Assembly: GCF_019038465.1 (NCBI RefSeq)
Contig: NZ_JAFKRH010000016.1
Coordinates: forward strand, 1 to 61,708
Direction: 5' to 3'
Source: Synechococcus sp. CCY 0621
GTDB lineage: Bacteria > Cyanobacteriota > Cyanobacteriia > PCC-6307 > Cyanobiaceae
DNA: 61,708 nucleotides
Part shown: positions 52,531 to 61,708 of the stretch, in pieces
Numbering within the stretch: the first letter of the stretch is position 1
Layout of the letters: each line of letters opens with the position of its first letter
The notes under the pieces: model-generated
Seen by the model: only the letters and a program-made list of their open reading frames with translations
Database searches by the model: none
What the model was told of the DNA's origin: nothing
Made by a program: the position numbers and the translations under genes

Positions 52531-53506
52531 TCGAGCTCTGGTTCTGTCGCATCAGTGAATATCTGAGCTTCGGCCTGAAGCCGGAAAGGCGTAGTCCTTC
52601 AATCTGCCTAGAGACAACTGCCATGGTCAGCATTTGCAGGCCAAAGCTGACCAGAACCAAGGCCATGACCGTCGGGATCCCGCCTTCGTAGCGACTGTTC
52701 CCAGACAAATAGTTGGCGAGTAGGAACACGGCCATCATGAAAGCAAACAGAATCCCAAATCCCCCGATGGTCAGCGCCAATCGACTGGCGGCTGCGTCTG
52801 CGGACAGCAGAGCTCGTATGGCTTCCAATGCATAGCCTGCGCCCCGATACGAAGATGTACCACGTGTTCGATCTGCCTGCCTGTAGTGAATCAGCACGGG
52901 CGAATGGCAACTGTTGGCGATGCACATGCGCAGGTTCATCCCTGACTCATCCCAGTAGCGCAGGATCTCCTCCACGACTTCTTTGCGGTAGCAGCCGAAG
53001 CCGTGGAACCCGCTGGGAACCTGTTGGAGCCTGGAGGAATAGCCCAAGGCTTTGTAGTACGTCCTGCGTGCCATCTGCAGCATTGGCCCCCCCGCCGACC
53101 GACTCTTCACAGCCAGCACAGCATCCTTGGAATTGTCATGAAGCAGTCGCACCACCATCTCCACACTTTGCTCGGGAGGATCCTGAAGATCAGAGCAGAG
53201 GCAAATCATCAAGCTGCAATTGCCCGCATGCCTGAAGGCGTTCACTGCTGAGGCCTCTGGTCCATAGTTGCTGCTGTTAGCGATACCGATGACATGTGGA
53301 TCCTTCGAGACAATGCGCTCGATCACTCCCAAACTCTCATCGCTGCTGTGATTGTCGGCGATCACCATTCCGAACTCAAGCCCGTCCGGATCTGGAAGGG
53401 CCTTTCTGATCTGCTCATAGGCTTGACGACAGCGAGTATGCAACTCCTCCAGATTCAGCGACTCATTGTAGGCCGTCGTTACGTATACGAGTCGATCGGA
53501 TGTCAT
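52523..53506 (-). CDS. GT2 family bactoprenol glycosyltransferase (GtrB-like)
   Basis: About 327 residues: GT-A domain with VYVTTAYNESLNLEEL, VIADNHSSDESL, CSDLQDPPEQ, then two C-terminal membrane helices (LALTIGGFGILFAFMMAVFLLANYL in part; VMALVLVSFGLQMLTMAVV). It would load a sugar on polyprenyl phosphate for GtrA to flip. The frame extends to 53596, but Met 53506 gives the normal family start; no strong ribosome-binding site was found. Confidence 0.85.
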   Translation of the reverse strand: MTSDRLVYVTTAYNESLNLEELHTRCRQAYEQIRKALPDPDGLEFGMVIADNHSSDESLGVIERIVSKDPHVIGIANSSNYGPEASAVNAFRHAGNCSLMICLCSDLQDPPEQSVEMVVRLLHDNSKDAVLAVKSRSAGGPMLQMARRTYYKALGYSSRLQQVPSGFHGFGCYRKEVVEEILRYWDESGMNLRMCIANSCHSPVLIHYRQADRTRGTSSYRGAGYALEAIRALLSADAAASRLALTIGGFGILFAFMMAVFLLANYLSGNSRYEGGIPTVMALVLVSFGLQMLTMAVVSRQIEGLRLSGFRPKLRYSLMRQNQSSND

Positions 53507-53758
53507 GCTACGGACGAGTGCTGTTTTCCTTACGTTAGCCGAATATTCTCGATTGCCATCCGATTCCCTGTGCCCTTTCGCCCTGGTGCATGACATTCCC
53601 CTTGCAACGCGCCAGATTCAGGAGCGGGGTCACGTCCCCATGGCCCCCAGATGGAATTCCGGCTGCTGCCATTCTGTCCACCAATTGTTCAGGCCAGGGT
53701 TAAATCCCTGGCCCCTTTGCTCTCTTCCAAGCAGCCGTGGGGACCTTGATCCCCGTAC

Positions 53759-55507
53759 ATGTCGTGTATCTTGGTGAACAATCGAGTCCGTTTCATGGGC
53801 CTGGCCGCACCACGGCTTCATCCATCTGAGCCAAAGTCATCTGTGCTCAGCTCAACGGACCAGAGCATCAGCCTGCTGCTTTTTGTCGTTTCATCGACTG
53901 CCGTTCTTGTTCGTATCTTGCATCATGGTGTCATTTTAAGCGGATTCCAGGATGACGTACACGTGGCCGCATCTCTGGCCCGTCGCTACCTGCAGATGCC
54001 TCCCGGTACTGAGGTGGTGGACATGTACACGCAGGGTTTTCTCCATCCGCTGCTTTACGTGCCCCTTCTGGCCTTGCTCCGGGCCATTGGCACCCCCCCT
54101 CCATTGCAGGATGGACTAGCGATTGCCTTTGTTCAGTCGGTTGCAGTCGGCCTCATTGCTCTGCTGGCTTTCGTCGGTAGCCGGGCCCTGCTGAATCGTG
54201 GGGCATCCGTTGCCGTTTGCTTCCTCTGCATCGGTCCGCCGCTTCTTTTGCGCCCTTTGGACACGGCTACGACGCAAGTGACTCCCAACGGTGAGATCCT
54301 TGGCAGTGTGTTGCTCCTGGGCATCTGGACCTTGCTCGTCCACCGACCTCCGGGGCTCAAGGCCCTTTCTGGGGTTGTCATGCTTTCGGTCGGCGCGTTT
54401 CATCTCAAATACCAGCTTGTGCCCCAGGTCTGGGCTCTCATCATGGGTGGCGGTCTTGGCCGGCAACGAGCCTTCCGGCTCCTGTGCATTTCTCTGGTGG
54501 CTTGTCTAGTGGTTGACCTTCTTGTCTACAGACTGGGGGGGTTTGGTTTGTTCGGTAGGGCAGGATCGCTTTTTGGCGACTACATGGGCATCGTTGATGT
54601 TGATGGGGCCAGCAAGGGGGAGTCTGGTTTCGCAATCCGGGAGATGGCTGTCTGGTTAATCGTCAACGTTTACACCTTGGCAGGTAGTGCTCCTGGTCGG
54701 CTCATGGGTTTCTTGTCCACTCTGCGCACCCTGGTTGTTGAAGCCCCACAATTCCTGCTGGCTTGGTCTGTGTGGCTGGTGCCCCTTTTGCGACGACAGC
54801 CCTATGGGAGCCATTCCCGCCACTACCTCATGGCGGCGCTCTTGCTCTCCGCGGCCACCATTGCTGCGATCCTTCTGCCCAACAAGGGCATGTTGAACTA
54901 TTACCTGTTGCTGATCCCAACAGCGGTAGTGGTGATGGCTACAGGGCTAGCCAACTTCTCCGGCCTTACCTCAAGCGCTTCATCTTCCAGGTTTGCGGCA
55001 TCAGGGCTTGTCCGTCCGTTCACAGTCCCCTGGTGGGTCCCACCTCTTGCCCTTTCCCCTATCATCACGCTGCTGATTGGTACGGGCCTGACGTTGAACC
55101 GCCAGCTCGTGGATAGCAACCACAGACAGGAGGCTTCGCTTCCTGCTGATACCCATCAGGCAGGTGTTCATCTCTATGGCTTGAACTCCCGCCTTCTCGG
55201 CCTTCATAACACCCACATCAGCGACCTCAACCTCGGCGTTCTACTCCTTCTGTCCTGGGTCAACCACGACACGAAGCAGTACATCCATGCGCTGACAGCT
55301 CCGCAGGGCAGGCCCCGATTCGTTCTCGACCATGTGGCCTCCCCGAGCAAAGGCGGCGGGATGGCTGCGGCTGATTACCCCCCCTTGGCTGAACTCGCCC
55401 GACGCCATAACGTCAATCTGTTGGAGATTTACCGAGTGCGGCAGAGCAACGAGCTGGGCATCCTCTACGAACGAATCAGCGAGCCACAGGTCAACTCCAG
55501 CCAGTAA
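53759..55507 (+). CDS. Large polytopic membrane protein, GT-C glycosyltransferase-like
   Basis: A 582-residue protein with about 10-12 hydrophobic segments and a soluble C-terminal region of about 120 residues. The first outer loop (ILSGFQDDVHVAASLARRY) carries an Asp-Asp pair as in many GT-C enzymes. It may transfer the sugar flipped by GtrA, the third member of a Gtr-type O-antigen modification system (GtrA-GtrB-Gtr specific transferase), although it is divergent and 253 bp away. The start may be 53795 instead of 53759. Confidence 0.65.
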   Translation: MSCILVNNRVRFMGLAAPRLHPSEPKSSVLSSTDQSISLLLFVVSSTAVLVRILHHGVILSGFQDDVHVAASLARRYLQMPPGTEVVDMYTQGFLHPLLYVPLLALLRAIGTPPPLQDGLAIAFVQSVAVGLIALLAFVGSRALLNRGASVAVCFLCIGPPLLLRPLDTATTQVTPNGEILGSVLLLGIWTLLVHRPPGLKALSGVVMLSVGAFHLKYQLVPQVWALIMGGGLGRQRAFRLLCISLVACLVVDLLVYRLGGFGLFGRAGSLFGDYMGIVDVDGASKGESGFAIREMAVWLIVNVYTLAGSAPGRLMGFLSTLRTLVVEAPQFLLAWSVWLVPLLRRQPYGSHSRHYLMAALLLSAATIAAILLPNKGMLNYYLLLIPTAVVVMATGLANFSGLTSSASSSRFAASGLVRPFTVPWWVPPLALSPIITLLIGTGLTLNRQLVDSNHRQEASLPADTHQAGVHLYGLNSRLLGLHNTHISDLNLGVLLLLSWVNHDTKQYIHALTAPQGRPRFVLDHVASPSKGGGMAAADYPPLAELARRHNVNLLEIYRVRQSNELGILYERISEPQVNSSQ

Positions 55508-55539
55508 CCGACGAGGCTGAGAAGTTTCGCCAACAGCCA

Positions 55540-55569
55540 AAGAAGCCGAGATCGGAATCCCGGCTTCTT
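55540..55569. terminator. Bidirectional terminator-like hairpin
   Basis: AAGAAGCCG (55540-55548) pairs with CGGCTTCTT (55561-55569) across 12 nt, between two convergent genes (the GT-C-like protein and transketolase). U-rich ends are short on both strands. Confidence 0.6.
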
Positions 55570-55608
55570 GTCCATGCATCCTTGCTCGTGTTCTTGACCG
55601 GGAAGAGT

Positions 55609-57627
55609 TCAGCCCAGGGCCTTCGCCGTGGCCACCACGTTGTCGACGGTGAAGCCGAACTTCTCCAGGCAGACACCGCCGGGGGCGGAGGCACCGAAGC
55701 TGTCGATCGAGACGGTGGCGCCGTCGAAGCCGGCGTACTTGTGCCAGCCGAAGGAGCTCGAGGCTTCCACCACCACGCGCTTGCGAACGGCCGCGGGCAG
55801 TACCGACTCGCGGTAGGCGGCGTCCTGCTCCTCGAACAGCTCGACACAGGGCATCGACACCACCCGCACGGCTTTGCCTTCAGCGCTCAGCTGGGCGGCG
55901 GCCTTGACGCAGAGGTCGAGTTCGGTGCCGCTGCCGATCAGGATCAGATCCGGGGTGCCGCTGCAGTCCTCGAGGATGTAACCGCCCTGGGCCACCTTGT
56001 CGGCGGCGGAGTTGGCCTGGTTGACCATGGCCTGGCGGCTGAGGGCCAGCACCGTGGGGCGTTTGCGGTTGGTGACGGCGACCTTGTAGGCCCCCACCGT
56101 CTCGTTGCCGTCGCCTGGGCGCATCACCAGCAGGTTGGGGATGGCGCGCAGGTTGGCCAGGGTTTCCACGGGCTGGTGGGTGGGGCCGTCTTCACCCAGG
56201 CCGATCGAATCGTGGGTGAGCACGTAGATCACGCCCAGCTGGGAGAGGGCCGACAGCCGCATGGCGCCGATCATGTAGCCGGCGAACACCAGGAAGGTGC
56301 CGCCGTAGGGGATCAGGCCGCTGTTGTGGTAGGCGATGCCGTTGAGGATCGCCGCCATGGCGTGCTCCCGCACACCGAAGTGCAGGTAGCGGTTGGCCTC
56401 ATGGCCCTTCTGGAAGCTGGCCTCGCCCTTGATGTCGGTGAGGTTGGAGTGGGTGAGGTCGGCGGAACCGCCGATCAGTTCGGGCAGGCTGGGGCCGAAG
56501 GCGTTGAGGGCGTTGTAGGAGTGCTGGCGGGTGGCCAGGCCTTTGTCGGCGGGGGTGAAGACGGGCAGCGACGCATCCCAGCCCTCGGGCAGTTCACCGC
56601 GCAGCAGGCGCTCGAACTCAGCGGCTTCGGCTGGGTAACGGCTGCGGTAGGTGGCCAGGCTCTCGTTCCAGGAGGCTTCATCGGCGGCCCCGCGCTGGAT
56701 GGCGGCGCGCCAGTGCTCGTAGGCGGGCTCGGGCACCTCGAAGGCTCCGTAGCTCCACTCGAGCTGCTGGCGGGTGAGCTCGGCTTCCTCGGCACCCAGG
56801 GCGGCGCCGTGCACGCCGGCGGTGTTGGCCTTGTTGGGGGAGCCGTAGCCGATGGTGGTGGTGACCTTGATCAGGCTGGGACGGTCGGTGACCGCCTTGG
56901 CCGCTTCGATCGCCTTGGTGATGGCGGCCACATCGGTGTTGCCGTCTTCGACGTGCTGCACATGCCAGCCGTAGGCCTCATAGCGCTTCATCACGTCCTC
57001 GGTGAAGGACACGCCGGTGTTGCCGTCGATGGTGATGTGGTTGTCGTCGTAGAGGGCGATCAGCTTGCCCAGGCCCAGGTGGCCGGCCAGGGAGGCCGCT
57101 TCGCTGGAGACGCCCTCCTGGTTGCAGCCGTCACCCATCAGCACGTAGGTGTAGTGATCGACGATTTTGGCGTCGGGCCTGTTGAACTTGGCCGCCAGGT
57201 GGGCTTCGGCGATCGCCAGGCCCACGGCATTGGAGATGCCCTGGCCCAGGGGCCCGGTGGTGACCTCCACGCCGGGGGTTTCAAAGGTTTCCGGGTGGCC
57301 GGGGGTGCGGGAGCCCCACTGACGGAACTGCTTGAGGTCCTCCAGGGTGACGCTGTCGTAGCCGGTGAGGTGCAGCAGCGCGTACAGCAGCATGCAGCCG
57401 TGGCCAGCCGAGAGCACGAAGCGGTCGCGGTTGAACCACTGCGGATTTTTCGGGTTGTGGCGCAGCACCTTGTCCCACAGGGAGAAGGCCATCGGAGCGC
57501 AGCCCATCGGCAGGCCGGGGTGGCCCGAGTTGGACTTGTTGATCGCATCGACCGCCAGGAAGCGGATGCTGTTGATGCAGAGCGTCTCTACGTGGCTATC
57601 GACCTGGGTGGTGGTGGCGGCGACCAT
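55609..57627 (-). CDS. tktA: Transketolase
   Basis: TPP enzyme of the Calvin cycle and pentose phosphate pathway. The 672-residue protein shows [27 protein letters not shown], the cofactor motif [25 protein letters not shown] [46 protein letters not shown], and [10 protein letters not shown] at the end. It lies 75 bp after fabF on the minus strand and is probably part of the acpP-fabF-tkt transcript common in picocyanobacteria. Confidence 0.97.
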   Translation of the reverse strand: MVAATTTQVDSHVETLCINSIRFLAVDAINKSNSGHPGLPMGCAPMAFSLWDKVLRHNPKNPQWFNRDRFVLSAGHGCMLLYALLHLTGYDSVTLEDLKQFRQWGSRTPGHPETFETPGVEVTTGPLGQGISNAVGLAIAEAHLAAKFNRPDAKIVDHYTYVLMGDGCNQEGVSSEAASLAGHLGLGKLIALYDDNHITIDGNTGVSFTEDVMKRYEAYGWHVQHVEDGNTDVAAITKAIEAAKAVTDRPSLIKVTTTIGYGSPNKANTAGVHGAALGAEEAELTRQQLEWSYGAFEVPEPAYEHWRAAIQRGAADEASWNESLATYRSRYPAEAAEFERLLRGELPEGWDASLPVFTPADKGLATRQHSYNALNAFGPSLPELIGGSADLTHSNLTDIKGEASFQKGHEANRYLHFGVREHAMAAILNGIAYHNSGLIPYGGTFLVFAGYMIGAMRLSALSQLGVIYVLTHDSIGLGEDGPTHQPVETLANLRAIPNLLVMRPGDGNETVGAYKVAVTNRKRPTVLALSRQAMVNQANSAADKVAQGGYILEDCSGTPDLILIGSGTELDLCVKAAAQLSAEGKAVRVVSMPCVELFEEQDAAYRESVLPAAVRKRVVVEASSSFGWHKYAGFDGATVSIDSFGASAPGGVCLEKFGFTVDNVVATAKALG

Positions 57628-57702
57628 GGCTTGACGGGGGAGTGCAGGGAAGAGGGAGGTGTTCCTGGGATGGGAGGCCCGAGGCGCTGGCGCGTCGGGT
57701 GA

Positions 57703-58950
57703 TCAGGGCATCCGGCGGAAGGCGAGGCAGACGTTGTGGCCGCCGAATCCGAAGGAGTTGGAAAGCACGACGTTGACGTTGTGTTCCCGGGCCTGGTTGG
57801 GCACCACATCCAGATCGCAGGCGGGATCGGGCGTGCTGTAGTTGATCGTAGGCGGTACCTGGTTGTGGGCCACCGCCAGCACCGCGGCGATCGCCTCGAT
57901 GCCGCCGCTGCCGCCCAGCAGGTGGCCGGTCATCGACTTGGTGGAACTGACCGGGATGGTCATGGCGTGGGCCCCGAGGGCCGACTTGATGGCGGCGGTC
58001 TCGTTGCTGTCGTTGGCCTGGGTGCTGGTGCCGTGGGCGTTGACGTAATCCACCGCCTCCGGCTCCAGCCGGGCATCGGCCAGGGCCAGCCGGATGGCCT
58101 CCGCCGCCCCCACCCCGCCGGGGGAAGGAAGCGTGTAGTGGTAGGCGTCGCAGGTCATGCCGTAGCCGACGATCTCGCCAAGCACGCTGGCGCCCCGGGC
58201 CGTGGCGTGCTCGAGGCTCTCCAGCACCAGCACCCCAGCCCCCTCGCCGATCACGAAGCCGTTGCGCTCGGCGTCGAAGGGACGGCTGGCCGTGGCGGGG
58301 TCATCGTTGCGGAACGAGAGGGCCCGGGCGCTGGCGAAGCCGGCCACGCCCAGGGGGGTGATCGCCGATTCGGCGCCGCCGCAGACCATGACGTCCGCCA
58401 GGCCCATCTGGATCAGCCGGAAAGCGTCGCCGATGGCATTGGAGCCGGCGGCACAGGCGGTGGCCACGGCGCTGCTGGGACCCCTGGCGCCGATGGCAAT
58501 GGCCGCCAGCCCGGTGGCCATGTTGGGGATCATCATCGGCACGCAGAACGGGCTGACCCGGTCGGGACCGCGGTCGGCCAGGACGTGGGCCTGGGTTTCC
58601 ATCATCAGGAGCCCGCCCACGCCGGAGCCGATCGCCACCCCGACCCGCTGGGCATTGCTGTCGTCGATGCTCAATCCGGCATCGGCCACCGCCTGTTTGG
58701 CGGCAACCACGCCGAACTGACAGAAGCGGTCCCAGCGCTTCGCTTCCTTTGGCTCCAGCCAGCCCGCCGTATCGAAGTCCTTGACTTCGGCGGCAAAGCG
58801 GCAGGCATGACGGGAGGCATCAAAGAGGGTGATCGGCGCCACCCCATTGCGGCCGCTGATCAGCCCCTCCCAGTAATCCGCGACGTTGTTGCCGATCGGT
58901 GTGACCGCGCCCAGGCCGGTGACGACGACGCGGCGGAGACCCTCCACCAT
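57703..58950 (-). CDS. fabF: Beta-ketoacyl-ACP synthase II
   Basis: Elongates fatty acids by condensing acyl chains with malonyl-ACP. The 415-residue protein holds the Cys-His-His triad: VATACAAGSNAIGDA, DYVNAHGTSTQANDS and SSTKSMTGHLLGGSGG, plus the glycine-rich SNSFGFGGHN end. It follows acpP by 7 bp. Confidence 0.97.
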   Translation of the reverse strand: MVEGLRRVVVTGLGAVTPIGNNVADYWEGLISGRNGVAPITLFDASRHACRFAAEVKDFDTAGWLEPKEAKRWDRFCQFGVVAAKQAVADAGLSIDDSNAQRVGVAIGSGVGGLLMMETQAHVLADRGPDRVSPFCVPMMIPNMATGLAAIAIGARGPSSAVATACAAGSNAIGDAFRLIQMGLADVMVCGGAESAITPLGVAGFASARALSFRNDDPATASRPFDAERNGFVIGEGAGVLVLESLEHATARGASVLGEIVGYGMTCDAYHYTLPSPGGVGAAEAIRLALADARLEPEAVDYVNAHGTSTQANDSNETAAIKSALGAHAMTIPVSSTKSMTGHLLGGSGGIEAIAAVLAVAHNQVPPTINYSTPDPACDLDVVPNQAREHNVNVVLSNSFGFGGHNVCLAFRRMP

Positions 58951-58957
58951 GGACGCC

Positions 58958-59200
58958 TCAGGCCTGCTTCTCTTGGATGTATTTGACGGCGTCGCCCACC
59001 GTGGTGATCCCTTCGGCCGACTCGTCGGGGATCTCGATGTCGAAGGCTTCCTCCAGGGCCATCACCAGCTCGACGGTGTCGAGCGAATCAGCGCCCAGGT
59101 CGTTCTGGAAGTTGGATTCCGGCTTGACCTCGTCAGCCTCCACGCTGAGCTGTTCGGCAACGATCGACCGGACTTTCTCGAAGATCGCTTCCTGGGACAT
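58958..59200 (-). CDS. acpP: Acyl carrier protein
   Basis: An 80-residue acidic protein with the phosphopantetheine attachment serine at residue 39 in [17 protein letters not shown], the canonical DSL motif. It carries growing acyl chains for FabF, encoded next door. It diverges from psaC across a 149-bp gap that must hold both promoters. Confidence 0.98.
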   Translation of the reverse strand: MSQEAIFEKVRSIVAEQLSVEADEVKPESNFQNDLGADSLDTVELVMALEEAFDIEIPDESAEGITTVGDAVKYIQEKQA

Positions 59201-59271
59201 AGCTGCTGTGAGGGAGGCAGCATCCTACGGGTCGCCCCGGTCGGGGCCTTTCGCCGTATGAACAAGGGTGA

Positions 59272-59595
<324 letters not shown>

Positions 59596-59629
59596 CGCCG
59601 GCGGCTCCGCTGCCCTCCCATAAGCTCTT

Positions 59630-59657
59630 GCCCGGCGCCAGCGCCGGGCTTTTTTTT
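59630..59657 (+). terminator. Rho-independent terminator of psaC
   Basis: GCCCGGCGC (59630-59638) pairs perfectly with GCGCCGGGC (59641-59649) across a CA dinucleotide (the loop opens by one or two pairs), followed by eight T (59650-59657). It is 34 bp after the psaC stop, the best intrinsic terminator in the window. Confidence 0.95.
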
Positions 59658-59694
59658 GGCCCCCACCCCCGTTTCCCGCCGGATTGCTTCTCCT

Positions 59695-61593
<1,899 letters not shown>

Positions 61594-61678
61594 GGGTGTC
61601 GGTCCTGTGACGCCCTGCGGTGGGCGCGCCCGCTGACGCGGGCAACGCCCACCTTCGGGGGTCACAGGCCCGACACCC
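61594..61678. repeat. Large imperfect inverted repeat directly after glmS
   Basis: GGGTGTCGG (61594-61602) pairs with CCGACACCC (61670-61678) and CCTGTGAC (61604-61611) with GTCACAGG (61661-61668), separated by one T/C mismatch; inside, GGTGGGCG (61619-61626) pairs with CGCCCACC (61646-61653) and GCCCGC (61628-61633) with GCGGGC (61638-61643) around TGAC. The whole 85 nt can fold as one long rod beginning at the base after the glmS stop. No U tract follows. Confidence 0.8.
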
Positions 61679-61708
61679 ACCGGGGGGAGGGGGCTCGAGA
61701 GCCTTCCA

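Noticed and set aside
59596..59694. glmS ribozyme upstream of glmS
   Set aside because: The short leader contains only the psaC terminator and about 37 further bases, too little for the ribozyme core.

Overview
The window comes from a high-GC picocyanobacterium of the Cyanobium / Synechococcus subcluster 5 type. The evidence is psaC, an RpaB-like response regulator, a TPP-riboswitch-controlled thiC, the ergothioneine operon with its two small cyanobacterial companion genes, and the densely packed genes with ATGA/GTGA overlaps usual in these genomes. Most of the sequence looks like a very GC-rich chromosomal backbone. Two segments depart from it: about 27.5-35.3 kb, clearly richer in A+T, and about 44-55.5 kb, moderately so.

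Region 1 (1-27.4 kb) is mostly backbone. It holds a sigma-factor 3' end, a 2OG-Fe(II) oxygenase, mutY with a Nudix tail, tsaE, ahcY, a DedA protein, ssb, the mreBCD cell-shape operon with a solute-binding lipoprotein, an RpaB-like regulator, lysS, the egtB-egtD operon (minus strand) diverging from a cysteine-synthase-like gene and a probable pseudokinase, then smpB, ruvB, a TPR protein, an M20 amidohydrolase, a HEAT protein, and a TPP riboswitch with thiC. A small sulfur locus follows: two YeeE/YedE half-transporters and a decayed persulfide dioxygenase-rhodanese gene.

Region 2 (about 27.5-35.3 kb) is the most unusual part. It is a string of low-GC genes separated by sequences that have the architecture of integron attC recombination sites: an RYYYAAC-like R'' box, an imperfect L''/L' inverted repeat with an extra unpaired base, and a GTTRRRY-like R' box, all in one orientation. 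Cargo includes a HEPN-type putative RNase, an AraC / SDR / NmrA trio, a methyltransferase remnant with a VOC protein, a methyltransferase broken by a one-base frameshift, an alpha/beta hydrolase, a DUF4269 nucleotidyltransferase-like protein and an unknown protein. I see no integron integrase in the window. The region therefore reads as an integrase-less attC cluster (CALIN) or the distal part of an integron array, and its right edge lies exactly at the stop codon of an HNH-type gene.

Region 3 (35.3-55.5 kb) begins with an HNH / J-domain gene pair and continues as a surface-polysaccharide locus. rfbF-rfbG-rfbH, an SDR and an RfbE homologue form an apparent CDP-paratose/CDP-tyvelose pathway. 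Membrane glycosyltransferase-like proteins, polyprenyl-phosphate glycosyltransferases and small flippase-like proteins follow. A five-gene module (SDR, dehydroquinate-synthase-like cyclase, TPP enzyme, HpcH-type aldolase, extended SDR), with a C-methyltransferase facing it, looks like a pathway for an unusual sugar or carbasugar.

Region 4 (55.5-61.7 kb) returns to backbone: transketolase, fabF and acpP on the minus strand, then psaC and glmS on the plus strand with a strong terminator between them. A large imperfect inverted repeat sits directly after glmS.
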